Source: Hydractinia symbiolongicarpus (lineage: Eukaryota; Cnidaria; Hydrozoa; Anthoathecata; Hydractiniidae). From it: DNA of 64,000 nt. The stretch is taken from positions 33,422,501-33,486,500 of the forward strand of contig NC_079879.1 of NCBI RefSeq assembly GCF_029227915.1, written 5' to 3'. The stretch's first letter is position 1. Each line of letters begins with the position of its first letter. Position numbers and translations under genes: made by a program. A model generated the notes under the pieces. That model did not search any database. It worked only from the letters and a program-made list of their open reading frames with translations, and had not been told where the DNA came from. Positions 36,290 through 48,631 of this stretch are shown piece by piece.

Positions 36290-37650
36290 ATTACCCTGAT
36301 AAGCGATAGCAATATAGGTAAGTGTTTCAAGGAGTTAAGGTTAAGTTTGTCATATTTTATGTTACAATCAAAACTTTTTAATGGTAGAGATGCTGCATGA
36401 AAAATGGCTGTATAAATAAATCATTTTTTTAATTTCCAGATTGAATAGAACTACTCTAAGGAAAAATGCTACATATCGTTAGCACCTAAGGCCCGTACAT
36501 TTTCGTGCGCATAATTTTAAAATACAGTTAGGCAACCTCTACATGTCTTCCCATGAAATCTTAATACACGTCTACAAGCAATACACACAAATTTTTTTAT
36601 CTTACATTTCCAGCAAAACAAAAAAGAAATGGCGCGAAAATCACAAATTAGTTCTTACCATTTTTCTTGTAATTATATTCCTTTCACACTTGGTTCTTAC
36701 TTAGACTGGGTTAACACTCTTTTATAATTTAAATAAATCTATAAAAAACTCGTTAGATAAACGGATATTAATTAACGTTACACAACAGTCTATCTGCCCG
36801 AGATTTTCTTGTGATTAAAATAGATTTGGTTTTGTAACATAGCCATGCGTTGTTTGTTTTTATCCTTGCGTGGGGTGTGTATTTCTCATGTCGCAATAGT
36901 GTTGTTGATACTTTCTCTACACTGGAACACTTCGATCATAAGTTTGTTTCTATACAAATATGAGGGACGTTCCTTAAAATAGAAATTAGCACGTGCAGAT
37001 GGCGAGAGGTTTTAGCAGTGTTGAGCCAATAAAATCATATTTGCCCTACTTTCTTGATACAGAACAGTTTTATACATTATTTTTATAATTATATTTCAAC
37101 TAGCTGTGATTTGTTGACTAATATTTTTGTAGAGGAAAACTTAAACTATATAAAATATATAAACTATATTTTAAAAAAATTCAAAACAGCAAAACAAAGA
37201 ATTATAAAGAACATTATGCCTATTTTTTACATGCATTGGACAACATGAAAAATATTGGTGTCCTTTATGGAAAAGGTTTATGCAAACAAGATCAAAGTGA
37301 CGCAGAGTCAATTTTCATTTGTCTGTAGAAAAGAAACATCGTAGAGAAGCAACAATCAAAACCAATGTGGTTGCTTCATTTCCGTGATTAAAATGCTACC
37401 AAAGCAAAGAAGCAGAAATGTGGCCAAGGAAGAATATGCAGTCAGATATAAGGAAGTGGGTCAAGACATACAGAGAACGGAGACTTGCGTGGAAATTACT
37501 TGTATGAGCGTGAAAGATATTAGCAGAATTGATAAGTAAGAAAGAACTCAACAGGAATGTACTATTATTACTGCCATCGTTTCTTTTTCGAAGCAACGAA
37601 ACACCTAGCAACAAAAAGAAATCTGACCCAAATTGATGGATGAAGATGCT
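36290..37650. other. Intergenic stretch, no gene seen
   Basis: AT-rich, with no frame that I can support. Confidence 0.5.
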
Positions 37651-37663
37651 CTAGAGTTTCCTA

Positions 37664-37810
37664 CAGTCAAACCTGCTGAAACGAACACCTGCATAAGATG
37701 GCCACCTGTTTAAGACGACCATATTTAGGTTCTCCCAATGTGTTTTATGGTCATTTGCTACTTTATAATACGAACACCTATCTAACACGACCTGTGACCA
37801 CAATTTTCCG
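37664..37810 (+). mobile_element. Possible pogo/Tigger-type terminal repeat
   Basis: CAGTCAAACCTGCTGAAACG, then AACACCTGCATAAGATGGCC and runs of 'taagacgacc' and 'aacacgacc' type. CAGTCAAACCTG starts of this kind are typical of pogo/Tigger ends. No matching right end or transposase was found. Confidence 0.35.
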
Positions 37811-38559
37811 TCCTCCAGACAAGGTAATACATGTTTGATACGAGCATATATTTTTTTACAAACAAAAAACAAACATCCAACTCTTCTACCGCAAAACAAA
37901 TGCGTAGTAAACCATTTACATTTGCAAATCAAAATGGAGGAGAAAAGACCTGAAAAATAGCCACATCGACTGTTGATGAGAGCCAAATTGAGTACTTAAT
38001 ATCAAAAATATTTGTCATAATGACTGTGGCAAAGAAAATTTGCTCCAGTTTGAAGGTGGTTGTGGGCCGGACGATAAAAGTCTAAAAAACCGTTAATGGC
38101 TGCAAGTATCTAGCGAGTAAACACATGTTGTTTAGAAGACTTGTTATCAGAATAGAAAAGTAGTGTGTGTACAATAATATGCATTTTTCCAATAATCGAC
38201 CGCCTGAAGGCGCTCCCATCAGCGGTGAAGGGACTGAAATCTCGACTCGCTGCAAACGTCTTCCATTTTTAAAATGAGTGGCGAAGAATGACGGAGTTAA
38301 TTAACTCCATAAAAAAAGCATTATCTCTGTCAACTCACGCGTACGCTTGGTCCGATGGAACGCTAGTAAATGTAAAATATGGCTTTATTCGCAAAAATTA
38401 GTAACCGCTAAAGTTGCAACTTGTCAGGTAGACAATTCTACGCAGTTTCGCGGAAAAAACTTTCGCAAATTTCGGAGGTTGGAATACTTAGCACTCGCAA
38501 AATTTCGCATATGATAAATGCATACATTTAGAATAGCGCATACAGCATTATAATGTTTC

Positions 38560-39000
38560 AGAATTTTATTTTAAAAGTTATTTAAAAAAAATTCCCGCAA
38601 CTTAAGATAAAATAAAAACACGGTTTTACAATCTCTTGTTACCTAGTCATAGCAAAAAGAGTCAGCCAACATTTTTTTCACTTGCCGGAATATGTTACCG
38701 TGAAAGTTAACAAATTAATCGTGACACCGGACTGAGCGCATAGTACAGGTAAACCATGTCGCACATCAGTTTAGGTGTACCAATATTGTCAAAAAAAACT
38801 TCATTGCAACTTTGATTTAAGTAAAAACAAAAGAAATAGCCTGTCGTTAACACCGAACTGAGCCCTTAGTACAGATAAACAGTGTGACACATAGTAGCTA
38901 ATACCTTTCTCAAAAAAAAGTTTATCGCAACTTCAGTTACCGCCTGTTCTTACACCTGCCACCTAATACGATTGTATTTACTAGAATAACTTGGCGAAAC
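38560..39000 (-). repeat. Dispersed repeat related to 27050-27990
   Basis: In reverse orientation it carries the (CCCGCAACTT)...AATAAAAACACGG and CTTCATTGCAACTT...GTAAAAACA modules. It is probably the same element family as 26460-28045. Confidence 0.45.
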
Positions 39001-39009
39001 TCATCGTCA

Positions 39010-40050
39010 GTTTAAAAATAACACGTGTAAAAGCCTGTATTATATTAGAGCAAAAGGTGTAGCTAGCTACCTATCTTTAGCTACCTATTACTGGTGCATT
39101 TAGCATAAGAAGACTATTTAAAAATTTTGTTGCAACCACTGCATTTGGCTACTTTAACTTTCCAGCCAAAGGCAGCTAGCTAGTTATCTAGTTAACAGCA
39201 GCCACAACCCCAGGCGCAGCTGAGTAGAAATCAGTTTCGTGAAGATAACAAAAAAAAGGTAAAAAGCTCTAGTACTTATCTTAATAACACCCTTCAATGA
39301 AAAGGAATAAATAAGGATAGCTAGTTACCTGGCTTCAGGGTGCTCCTTCAAAATTTACATCCGTGACAATATGTTTACCTTAACATGTGAAAACATACAG
39401 AAAGCAAATATTACATAAATAAAAAACTTTTAGAAGGCAAAAAAGTTCAACATAGACCTACAAACCTAACACTAAACACGGCCACTTCTAAAATCAAAAT
39501 AGCCATTGTGGCTCTGCTTTACACGTTTCTTCGTCGGCAAGTAAAGGCCGCAAAAATCCTTTTCTTGCTGAAACCCGTTATACTTATGTTAAGAAGTTCT
39601 TTAATCAGCGTAGTTATGGTTACTGGTTACTATGATTACCAGTTCTGTTTCTAGTTCGTTTTCTAATTTTTCTTACGTGTTTTTACCAATACTGGAGCCA
39701 AATTAAACTTTATGAAGCAATGCAAGCTTTAAACATCAAGATCAACAAAAAATATTTCTTTTTAAAGTAACACGTTCTTCTTAGACGCACGCTCCTTTCT
39801 GGTATTATTCTGATTGCTGAGGAAGGATTCGGTTTTCAACAAAATTTGGCACGGCGAACAACAGAGGTATGCCAAAGATGTTAGTGACGTCACAACGTTG
39901 ATTTTTTTGTTACAGAAAATACTTTTTGTGGCAAAATTCAGGTAGCAATGTAATGAAGCCTTCAACTGTTTTTCCGGTATCAAAATATTTGGAGATAAAA
40001 TTAACTTGCATAACATGAACGCGTCTGTCTGTAAGTTATGTCCTTTTCAC
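39010..40050. other. Intergenic stretch, no gene seen
   Basis: Contains AGCT-type short repeats (39060-39190) and one diverged unit of the 128-bp repeat (39835-39920). No supportable gene. Confidence 0.45.
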
Positions 40051-40058
40051 CTGTTTTT

Positions 40059-40361
40059 TCAACGTTCCCTTAAAGTCTTTGTATCGGGGAAGTTTACTTC
40101 GAAAATTAACCCAAAGTAAGAATATTTTACTTTGAATTTGCTTGAATATTTTATTTGACAATGAAAGCGAGAGGAAATAAATTTCCCATCACTAAATGCA
40201 TCATAAACCATGGTTTTCATATGCTCAGATGTTGAAGAAGTAGTGAAAAGGATTCTGAAATGAAATTCTCCATTTACTTTGCTTACCACAGTATGTTGAT
40301 GGCAATTATTACCATACCTAATATTATTTTGCTGGACGAAATATTCCATGAATTGAAACTG
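40059..40361 (-). CDS. Candidate terminal exon of an unrecognised protein
   Basis: An open frame follows a good acceptor (GCCTGCTTTCAG) and runs about 100 codons to TGA. It begins FQFMEYFVQQNNIRYGNNCH and includes VNGEFHFRILFTTSSTS and MKTMVYDAFSDGKF. Composition is more protein-like than neighbouring frames, but I recognise no domain and could not place the upstream exons. It may be the tail of a gene lying in 40400-41300, or a relic. Confidence 0.3.
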   Translation of the reverse strand, partial: QFQFMEYFVQQNNIRYGNNCHQHTVVSKVNGEFHFRILFTTSSTSEHMKTMVYDAFSDGKFISSRFHCQIKYSSKFKVKYSYFGLIFEVNFPDTKTLRER

Positions 40362-41330
40362 AAAGCAGGCGAATTAAATATATATATTTTTTAAAACACA
40401 GTATAATTCACTGTTGTGAAAGTGTTAATTTAGGCTTTTTTTCAGGATTACTTTTTTTATCTGATCTGACCATCCATTAAACTTCTTAAGGTTGAATCAA
40501 GCGTTAAACTGGGCACGTTTCTATTGACATTTTTGGTACACATTTTGCTTAACGCACTCATCTAGTCATTTACTTTAAAACAATTTTCAATATATTCAGT
40601 GTTTAAGGTTTGCTATACGCAGGCCCGGCGGAGCGGAGCCCCTCCTTTGACACTGAATAATTTAGCCCCTTCACTTTCAAAATTGCTCTGTCGGGTCTGA
40701 TACGAAGACCTGAAATGTTATTTAACTCAGCACTACCTACAATATCGTTGTGTTTACATAAAGGTTTTCATCCAGGGATTGTGCAAACTAAATTTTTACA
40801 TGAACAATTTGAAGGCGAACTGAAATAGCATTTAGACTAAGCTGAAGACCGCGATTAAATTTTCAATTTGTCCCTCTTCATGTAAAAACTGCCTTAGAGT
40901 GTAAAACGTAATCAACAAACAGAAATCTTAGTGATACATTTAATGAATTACACATGACTACCAACAATACATTGAAACAGCATATATATCAAAAATTGAT
41001 TGTGAAGATTTAACAAGAACGTTAACTGTGATAACGTAAATGTCGATGGCAATGAAGAGACTCATAGTTCGAGTTCCAGTGCCGGAAGCAAGTTATATAT
41101 TTACCTAGATACGTTGTAGTGGGAACATAATATTTTTCATAACAGCTATCTTGTAAGTTCAGTTTAACCAAGTGTAGTAACAAGCAGTGACCAACTGTGT
41201 GCGCCAAAGCACAAGTACAATATTATTTCTACAGCTGCAAAAAGAGCAGTCATCCATTACGAGTCATTTTGCACTGTCAGAAATTTTCCACCATGGGTAG
41301 ATTTTAAATTTTCGTGCTGCACTGAGTTCT

Positions 41331-42132
41331 TTATAAAAGCAAAGGAATTAGAATGCATAAGAACTGTATTAAAACATATGATCGCGACAACATTCCGTTA
41401 CTATCACCATCCCCACCGCCTAAATTTTGTTTGTAGGCCCCACCACCTCCTGCTGTGTAATCAAAATTCTTGTCATAGCTAAGCGCTGTGCCAAATACAT
41501 TTTGCACCGAACTAAACTTCATGGTGGGAAGGTTGTCATTTATCCTCCATCGATTTATTGACGCTGTATACTTATACAATTTTGTGTCGTAAACAAAATA
41601 TTTTTGAAAGTTTTTGTTTGTTCTTGTGAAGCGGTCTACCTTTACTGCGAAACATTGCATCGCACTGGAACAATGTAATTTTATGTTTGTGTTATACGTT
41701 GTGGTTTTCAAACATTTTACTTTCGCCTTCTCATTTGCATTTTTCTTCACAGAACAAAGCGCGTCATTTTTTCTATAGCGTGAAACACCGCTTCCGGTTT
41801 GATACCCACGAAAGCCAACGACACAGTGATAGGGCGCGAGGCATTGGACTGTGCTGACTTTTTTGGCCGTACTACACCTTCTTGGATATGTAGAAATAGG
41901 ACAAGTTGGGCTAAAATAATCCCCTTCCATTTTATACGACATTGAACTCCATATATTTCTGTGATTGGTCGAGACAAAAAAAATTCCCTGTTTTACCAAC
42001 AGCCATACAAAAGCTTGTTCCGGCAGTTATGGAGATACATGATAATCCAAGAAGTTCGATATAGGAAGAATATTGTTTGATCCAACTTCTACCACCATCA
42101 AGCGATCTGTATATTGCACCGGAGTATCCCTG
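41331..42132 (-). pseudogene. BNR-like, possibly GPI-anchored terminal exon with a one-base frameshift
   Basis: After an acceptor at about 42133 the frame reads GAIYRSLDGGRSWIKQYSSY, with the S-x-D-G-G-x-x-W signature of BNR/Ycf48-type beta-propeller repeats, then FCMAVGKTGNFF. A run of eight T (minus strand, 41976-41983) shifts the frame; in the +1 frame the protein continues VSTNHRNIWSSM, another BNR-like repeat, then a Cys-rich part and AGGGGAYKQNLGGGDGDSNG. The C-terminus SYVLIQFLCILIPLLL looks like a GPI-attachment signal or a C-terminal membrane anchor. Upstream exons were not identified. The indel could be a sequencing error in a homopolymer, an allele, or true inactivation. Function unknown; probably extracellular. 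Confidence 0.45.
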
Positions 42133-42329
42133 CTGCATTGTTAGTAAACATGCATTAGTGGAAGTTTTTTAAGAGAACAGGAGATACAATTCAAGATCGT
42201 TCATTTAAATTCTTTTCAAGTTTCTATTAAAAGCGATGTCCTTTGAAGTTATGCGAGTTGCAAAGTTCATTGGATACACACAGATTTGCGGCACACTTGT
42301 GTTTGTTTTATAAAAGTTATTCAAATACA

Positions 42330-42500
42330 TTATCCCTGAAAGCTGGGGTCTAAGTGGCTTCTGAATTTTATTAGCCAATCACCTTTAGAGTATATGTAAA
42401 CATTAAAAGCGTGAAAAAAATACATGCGCCTTGGTAACACCGTTATAACTATGGCACAGTTAATGTTGAAGAAAACGAAAAAGAATAATAAATGTGACAT
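42330..42500 (-). other. Possible signal-peptide exon upstream of the BNR-like exon
   Basis: The minus-strand frame contains MSHLLFFFVFFNINCAIV, which looks like a leader, about 200 bases upstream of the BNR-like exon. There is no good donor at its end, so linkage is speculative. Confidence 0.15.
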
Positions 42501-42742
42501 TTTTGATGTGAACATGAAGTGAAGAAAGGAAAGTTTTTATAAAATGGTGTACTTAAGTTGTGCAGAGGATTTCTCGAAACAAGTACACGATGTTGCAATG
42601 AAACTCTAAAATAAGTATTTTTGTTTTCAGACCATTAAATATTAAGACTAACTAATCTTTTTTTACTTCGTTTACTCTTTTATAAAGACTGCAATCTTAG
42701 TTTTTGTGCACCTTAATTTTCCAGTCACTCTCACAATTTTTT

Positions 42743-42946
42743 TTATCTGGAAGTAAATATATTTTGTTTATAAAGTTGGTTTTTTTGTAATTTAGCTACA
42801 AACATCTGCATAACATCTTTGAATGCAGAATTTCTTTTTGCATCACACATGGTTTCAATAGTTCTAAAGAAGATGATCTCCTCTTCTTTTATACCTCTAT
42901 GATTTGACCAAGCGACATGGTGAAATACATTTTTTTTATTCCCATT
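42743..42946 (-). other. Unexplained 67-codon open frame
   Basis: Runs between stops and includes NVFHHVAWSNHRGIKEEEI and AFKDVMQMFVAKLQKNQLY. It lacks a Met start and clear splice sites. It may be an exon or a fossil; no family recognised. Confidence 0.2.
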
Positions 42947-42969
42947 TTAAAAAATGAATATACTAATTC

Positions 42970-43135
42970 AACGATAGTCAAAAATGTGTCCGTTAATTAA
43001 AGTGTCTGTCAATTGCTTGTCCGCTTTTGAGCAAGTTTTCTATGGGACTTTGACCAGAATTCGGCCGGTGTAATGAAATCTGTCCGGTAATCAGAGGTTT
43101 TGGAGTGTCTGTTAGTTAAAAAGAATACTGTATGT
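42970..43135. mobile_element. Possible pogo/Tigger-type remnant
   Basis: Repeated 'gtgtcCGTTAATTAA'/'gtgtctGTTAGTTAA' and 'tgtccg' modules ending in a GTTAGTTAAAAAGAATACTG-type sequence, characteristic of short pogo-like repeats. No coding sequence. Confidence 0.3.
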
Positions 43136-43969
43136 TCCTCTGAGTTGTATTAACATTGCAACACTAAAAGAATAGGCAAAAAATCAAAAAAACTGTATCA
43201 GCGTATTTTACGCCGTCACGAGGTTCCATTGTGCTTGAGGGCAAACTAAAGGGAATCACATACAAATCACATATAAAGACCATCTTTGTGGCCAACTAGA
43301 ACTGTATCTATTGCAGAAATATTTACATATATTTATTACGAGACATAGCAAGAGATATTTTCTAAATTTTTCTTTCGCAAATATTAATTTCTCGAACCTG
43401 CACAATTTTTAAAAAAATATCGATTTAAAAATATTTCAGGTCCCTTGACCTTGCGAAAACACTAAGTACACTAACAAACAAACCAAAAAATTGTTAAATC
43501 GGACTTTTTAAATTTTAATAACCGTATGACTTACTGCTTCAACTATTGTCCTTGATCTGATATATTTTAAGCTGTGTTGATTCTGAATGCTTGTGCAAAC
43601 GCAAAACGGGGGCGATTTGAACCGATTTGTGGGTTGAGATTAAGTGATATATTATACGCTGCAGCGGTTTCAGTGCTTATAAAAATATTGCATATTTTTT
43701 CTTTTCAGAATACAAGGCTGTTGAGAACGTGTATAATAAAAAAGATTGTTATCTTGACGGAAATAGTTTATGGAAAATAAGAAAAGATGTTCGTCGGCAA
43801 AATTTTATTTAAAAAAGGTTTTGTTACATAACATGCCATAAACCGAATGTTTTATGGCAAGTATTTACTTTTCTTCCCTTCTCACATGCAAAGAAACCTT
43901 AATATAATCACGACAATATTAAAATAGAATATGTAATATCCTGACTGGTTGAATTCTTCTTATCGGAGT

Positions 43970-43975
43970 TTTATT
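43970..43975 (-). terminator. Poly(A) signal of the ammonium transporter gene
   Basis: AATAAA on the minus strand one base past the TAG stop. Close, so the 3' UTR would be very short if this is used. Confidence 0.35.
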
Positions 43976-43976
43976 C

Positions 43977-46900
43977 CTAAACGGCTGCGTTCTCCATTTT
44001 CATTTCGATGTTGTCATTAGTATCACCTTTTTTAGTACGACTCCCACGATACTTGATATCAGCTGCTGCTACGTGTTTTCCTAGGACATGGTTCCCTTCA
44101 TTAGGTATGGTATCTTCAACAATATTATGCTCGACTTGATCAGAGCCCAACAGCTCTTGTTCGTACGACATTCGAATTCCAATCGTGTATTTCAAGATGA
44201 AGAACTGTTAATAAATGCAATTTTTTAAAAAATAAATGTGAAAGAACAGAGAAAACACAACTAAAAAATGAACTAAGATATCGCATACCACGATTGCAGT
44301 AAGTCCGCCTGACCAAACAGAGATTGCCATGGCACCAGCAATGTTATAAGCCAACAGCTTGCCAGAGCCACCTTTAAAGAGACCATCTTCAATGACAAGG
44401 TCGAACGGACTAGTCTTTTTTGCAAACAACCCAACGCATATCATACTCCAAAGTCCAGAAGCCCAATGTACACCAAAACAACCCACTGGATCATCGACTT
44501 TAAGTGCGTTAAGAAGAGCTATCACTAAAAAGTAAATATTTTTATTTTTTTTATTCTCTCCAATAATATTAATAACTATTCGTTAGCCAATGAAAAAATT
44601 CACACCTTTAACGGTCCTTATATGCATTTTGTGCATTTTTGTCCGCCTATTAGCATGAATGCGATGCTATTATTTTGAACAGAATACGGGTTTACTAACT
44701 GAACTAATATCATGCGTGCGTGTCTATGTGTTCGTTTGAGATCTTTACGGCTGAATAAAAAGATTATGGGGAAAGGACTGTCTAAATCTGTAATAATATG
44801 AACAACCTTTACCTCCGTTAGCTATCATTCCGCCAATAAAACCTATAACAATAGATTCCCATGGTGATATTACCGACGCACATGCGGTAATTGCAACTAA
44901 TCCACCTAAAACACCAGATACAAATTGCGGTATGTCCAATACATAATGCCGTTTGCAATACAAACTTATACAAAGCAGAACAGCGGAAAATCCTCCAGCA
45001 ATCGCCCCATTCATTGTAACTACAGCAACTCGACTTGCTACCTTCCATAGTCCTAAAATTTTAACAAAAAAATATTTTTAACAAATTATGCAGATTAAAA
45101 GGCTTTTGTGGAAAGGGAGCTACCTGCATTCTTGCCAGGGTTTAATAAATTAATATACCTCCAGTTACTGCAAATGTCGAACCACAGTTAAAACCGATCC
45201 AACCCCACCATAGAAAAAAAGTTCCTAAAACAACGTTGGTGGGACTTGCCATTCCAAATGACCTTTTTTCTTCGCTCTGATCAAACCTGCCGCGTCTTGG
45301 ACCAAGTATTATGGCAGCTACTAAAGCTGCTGCACCACCGGACATGTGTACTACAGAAGACCCAGCGAAGTCGTACGCTCCGTTTGTTGCAAGCCATCCA
45401 TCTGAACTCCACATCCAATGTGCCGGGAAAACATAAATGAGGCCAGTATTGATGATGGCAAATATAATATATGACGTAAGGTGAATTCTTTCTGCTACAG
45501 CGCCTAGATTAAATTGATGCTTGTCAGTTTTCACCCTACATTAAGGATGTGCGATAGTTAAAAAGCTGGGATTCGAAATTGCTCTCGTGTCGGCTTTGTG
45601 CGACCTTCCAATTTAAATTGGTAGGTAAAAATAAGAACTACCTAATATGGTATTCCTTCAAGAAGAAGCCCGTTAAATATTTCCTCCTAGATATCTCTTA
45701 TAATAATATAGAAACTGTGTGTGTCTGTCTGTAACAGGCACAAGAGATAAATGTTTTTTTCTTCTGTAACACTGACATGCGCAGCGCATCCTACTGAAGG
45801 CAGCTAGATAGAGCTAGCCTTATTTATTCTTATTCTTTTTAAAAATTCATTAAGTTTGGTGTATTATCATTATATTTTTATGTCAGCTAGCTCTGACTAA
45901 AAGGCTACACATTTTATTACTGTTATGAAAACCTGTTCCGGCAAATAAAACTGCTGTGCAATTTTTTTTAGTTGGACAGGGTAACGACGGGCTGTTTTTA
46001 TTTAAACCGAAGCTTTTGACGAACGGTTGAAAAGATATTGGGGTTTAAAGGTACTTTGATAACGTCATCAACCCGTCTGTTCAAAACCGGTTGATTCAGC
46101 TTTAAGAAATTGGTCCTATTTTGGTCCCAGGTGATCCCTAGTTACCCATGCAGGAGATGACGTAAGTTATTTCCTCGTTTCAAAGTTATTTGGCCTCTCA
46201 AACTTAAAGTACAATGCAATGCACTAAAACGTGCAAACCATTGACGTAGTACCGTAACGTCTAAGCAGTTCACAAGTAAGTCATATATTTTTTTTGCGGC
46301 ATCAAAGAAAAATGCACCGTGGCGAAATTGCCCCTCACCGGAGGATATCCCGAAACGTCGCCTACTAAACTATCATGTTCAAGAAATGATAAACTTCCCA
46401 TAGTAATATGTATACTGAACAGACAAACCGAAATAATATCTTCAACAAAATGATTATGGTTAATTATACAAAAAAATTCTTACGTATCTAAAAAACTCTG
46501 AGCGCTTGCCGCTCTGAACGCTTGCCGCTTATAAAAGTTTTGTTTACGACTTTAATTTCCTATTTAAATTTTATTATACATTAGATATTTCTCTTAGCAC
46601 CTGGACTGTTCTTTTGTTTTGTTTACACGAGGACCTTCACGCTGATTGGAAGAAATTACATTTTGTAATACTTACCAGAAACAATAGTCGTTGCTGTTGT
46701 AGCAAATGAAAGTTGAAAAAAATACTGCGTGTACACGTGTGCTTCATTGTTCAAATCGACGTCCGTAAGGAAATAACCTTCGCCCGACATCTTAGCAGAG
46801 TCCTTCGTGTTTGGTCCAAAACTAAATCCAAAACCGATAAACCAGTACGCTAAACCGCCCAGTGTTACATCTAACATGTTTTTTACAATCACGTTTGCTT

Positions 46901-47385
46901 CACTTCTTCTTGATACCATTCCTGAAATTTTAACAAGACATTGTTAGTCATAGCAATGGCCTTACTTATCATTTTTTGCGACATAAATAGGACTAATGAG
47001 GAAATGGCTGAGAAAAAGCCTTAAGGTGAATCCGACAACAAAATAAGGCATTCTTGGCATAAGTATTTCCGCATATTTCTAAAAAAAATATTTGAGTAAA
47101 CAAGACGGTTTGTTTTGAAAATATGCCTTTTCTGCTACAAACATAAAAATTTATATAAAGTAGTTGAAGCTGTGAAGTAGTTCACTTCAGTTTTCATTGC
47201 CTATCCCATCACCACTATCCCAACAAGCAAACCGACACTTATCAATATGTATTTAATTTACCTGATTCAAATAAACCAAAACCAGATTGCATGGTAAATA
47301 TTATAAAAGATGATATAATTATCCACAAGGCATCAGTACCTTCTTCATCAACTTTGCCTCCAAATGGATTGCTCATATTCGTCAT
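43977..47385 (-). CDS. Amt-type ammonium transporter, six exons
   Basis: Exons on the minus strand: 47262-47385, 46676-46921, 45159-45503, 44813-45052, 44289-44524 and 43977-44204. They join in frame (four phase-1 introns, then phase 0) to 473 codons with TAG, a normal length for Amt. Signatures in order: IIFTMQSGFGLFES (TM1), KNMLDVTLGGLAYWFIGFGF, FQLSFATTATTIVSGAVAER split across exons 2 and 3, HWMWSSDGWL, SSVVHMSGGAAALVAAIILG (first pore histidine), FFLWWGWIGFNCGSTF, GVLGGLVAITACASVISPWE, and KVDDPVGCFGVHWASGLWSM (second pore histidine). The cytosolic tail begins YTIGIRMSYEQELLGSDQVEH, which in the family controls trimer gating. Expected role: plasma-membrane uptake of ammonium. All donors and acceptors are GT/AG and no disabling change was found. 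Invertebrate Amt1-like rather than Rh. Confidence 0.93.
45694..46450. mobile_element. Element inserted in intron 2 of the ammonium transporter gene
   Basis: A Helitron-like 5' end (TCTCTTATAATAATATAG with GTGTGTCTGTCTG) at 45694, then modules shared with 6480-6930 but in reverse (AACGTCATCAACCC, GGTCCCAGGTGATCCCTAG). A segment at 46345-46445 (CGAAACGTCGCCTACTAAAC ... CCGAAATAATATCTTCAA) matches 49274-49372. Confidence 0.5.
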
Positions 47386-47399
47386 TTAAAATTGAATAA

Positions 47400-48080
47400 A
47401 TAAATTCAGCTACGGGTTTCGTGATAACGTTTTGTTACTTTCATGAGCGATGTAAGATTAAAACAAGTAAACATGTATAGCTACGTGGCACAACGTAGTA
47501 AAAAGAATTTGAAAAATTTTTTTTTTGTAATACAATAATTATAAATATTTGTCACTATTTTATTTTCTATAGCTTTTTAACACCTTGGAGAATTATATTT
47601 AGTTACAATTTACGGAATTTATTAATATTTAATAACTTAACACCTTGTTTTTTACCCCCTTTCTTAACTGAGAATTTTTTTTTTAATTTTCCTTTTCATT
47701 TGCTCGTTAATGGCTGCCTTGCGTACAATTAATTAAGCGGATTTTCATGTGAATGAAAAACAACCCGACAAACCGTGGCCTCTGTTTTTCCGAGTTTCCA
47801 AGATTTGTTCTATTGTTTTTTTAGTAAGAAATGCTTTGCGCTCATATGTAAAAAAACAAAACAGCTCGTCTGACCGAGATCTCGACATACTGGTACCGAG
47901 TTCTCTAAGCGTGCTGTTTTGTCCCATAAGAACGCAATTCCCGAATTTAGCCTTAGCTAACCGGGCTGTCTTTTTTATTTTTGTGCATGATTAAAGTTAT
48001 TTAATTTAAAAAAAAAACATTTTTCGTTCTGTACGGAAATAAAATCTTTTGTCAATTTTTAAACCTTATATCCTGTTAAC
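47400..48080. other. Intergenic 5' flank of the ammonium transporter gene
   Basis: No gene seen. Open frames around 47745-47994 on both strands have no recognisable domain. Confidence 0.4.
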
Positions 48081-48087
48081 CCTATTT

Positions 48088-48631
48088 GGTCCGGGGGGCG
48101 GCTTCCGCCCCCTTTGTTGGTTTTCTTTGAATAACTCTTAATGCTATGTTGCATGGCTACAATACTTACTGAGTTTCAATATTTGTCTATTAGACACCTG
48201 CATGCAAAATTTTTAGGCCTCATAACTGTCAGAGGCTTTAATATTGGCTACTACTTAAAACTACCCCTAAAAAAAAAGTGGATTTTCGGGCAAATTTTGG
48301 GAATTTTTCCTACGATTTATGTAAAAACCGGAAAATATGTTAAATAACTTTTATTTAGCTTTCAGAAACTTCAAGCAGAATGTAAAAATTCGCTCTAGAA
48401 CTAAATTAATTAAATTTTAAGCAGATAGTGGTATTTTGAACAAATTTCAAGCTTTTGATGTCGTCACAGAAAATGTGCTGACGCAAGCAAAAATTTATTG
48501 TTACCATTTTGTTCCTTTTGTGATGTACTATAAGTGCGCCAAGTTTGATTCAATTTGGACAACCCTATGAAAAGTTATTGAGGGGGGCGAATTCCGCCCC
48601 CGGTCATAATACGTTCGAAATACCCCGGACC
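48088..48631. mobile_element. Putative DNA element with GGTCCGGGG inverted ends and GC hairpins
   Basis: GGTCCGGGG at 48088-48096 mirrors CCCCGGACC at 48623-48631. Just inside each end is a GC hairpin: GGGGGGCGGCTTCCGCCCCC on the left and GGGGGGCGAATTCCGCCCCC on the right. The left flank is TTAACCCTATTT; a piggyBac-like TTAA target is possible but the right flank does not match. No transposase coding is seen. Confidence 0.5.
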
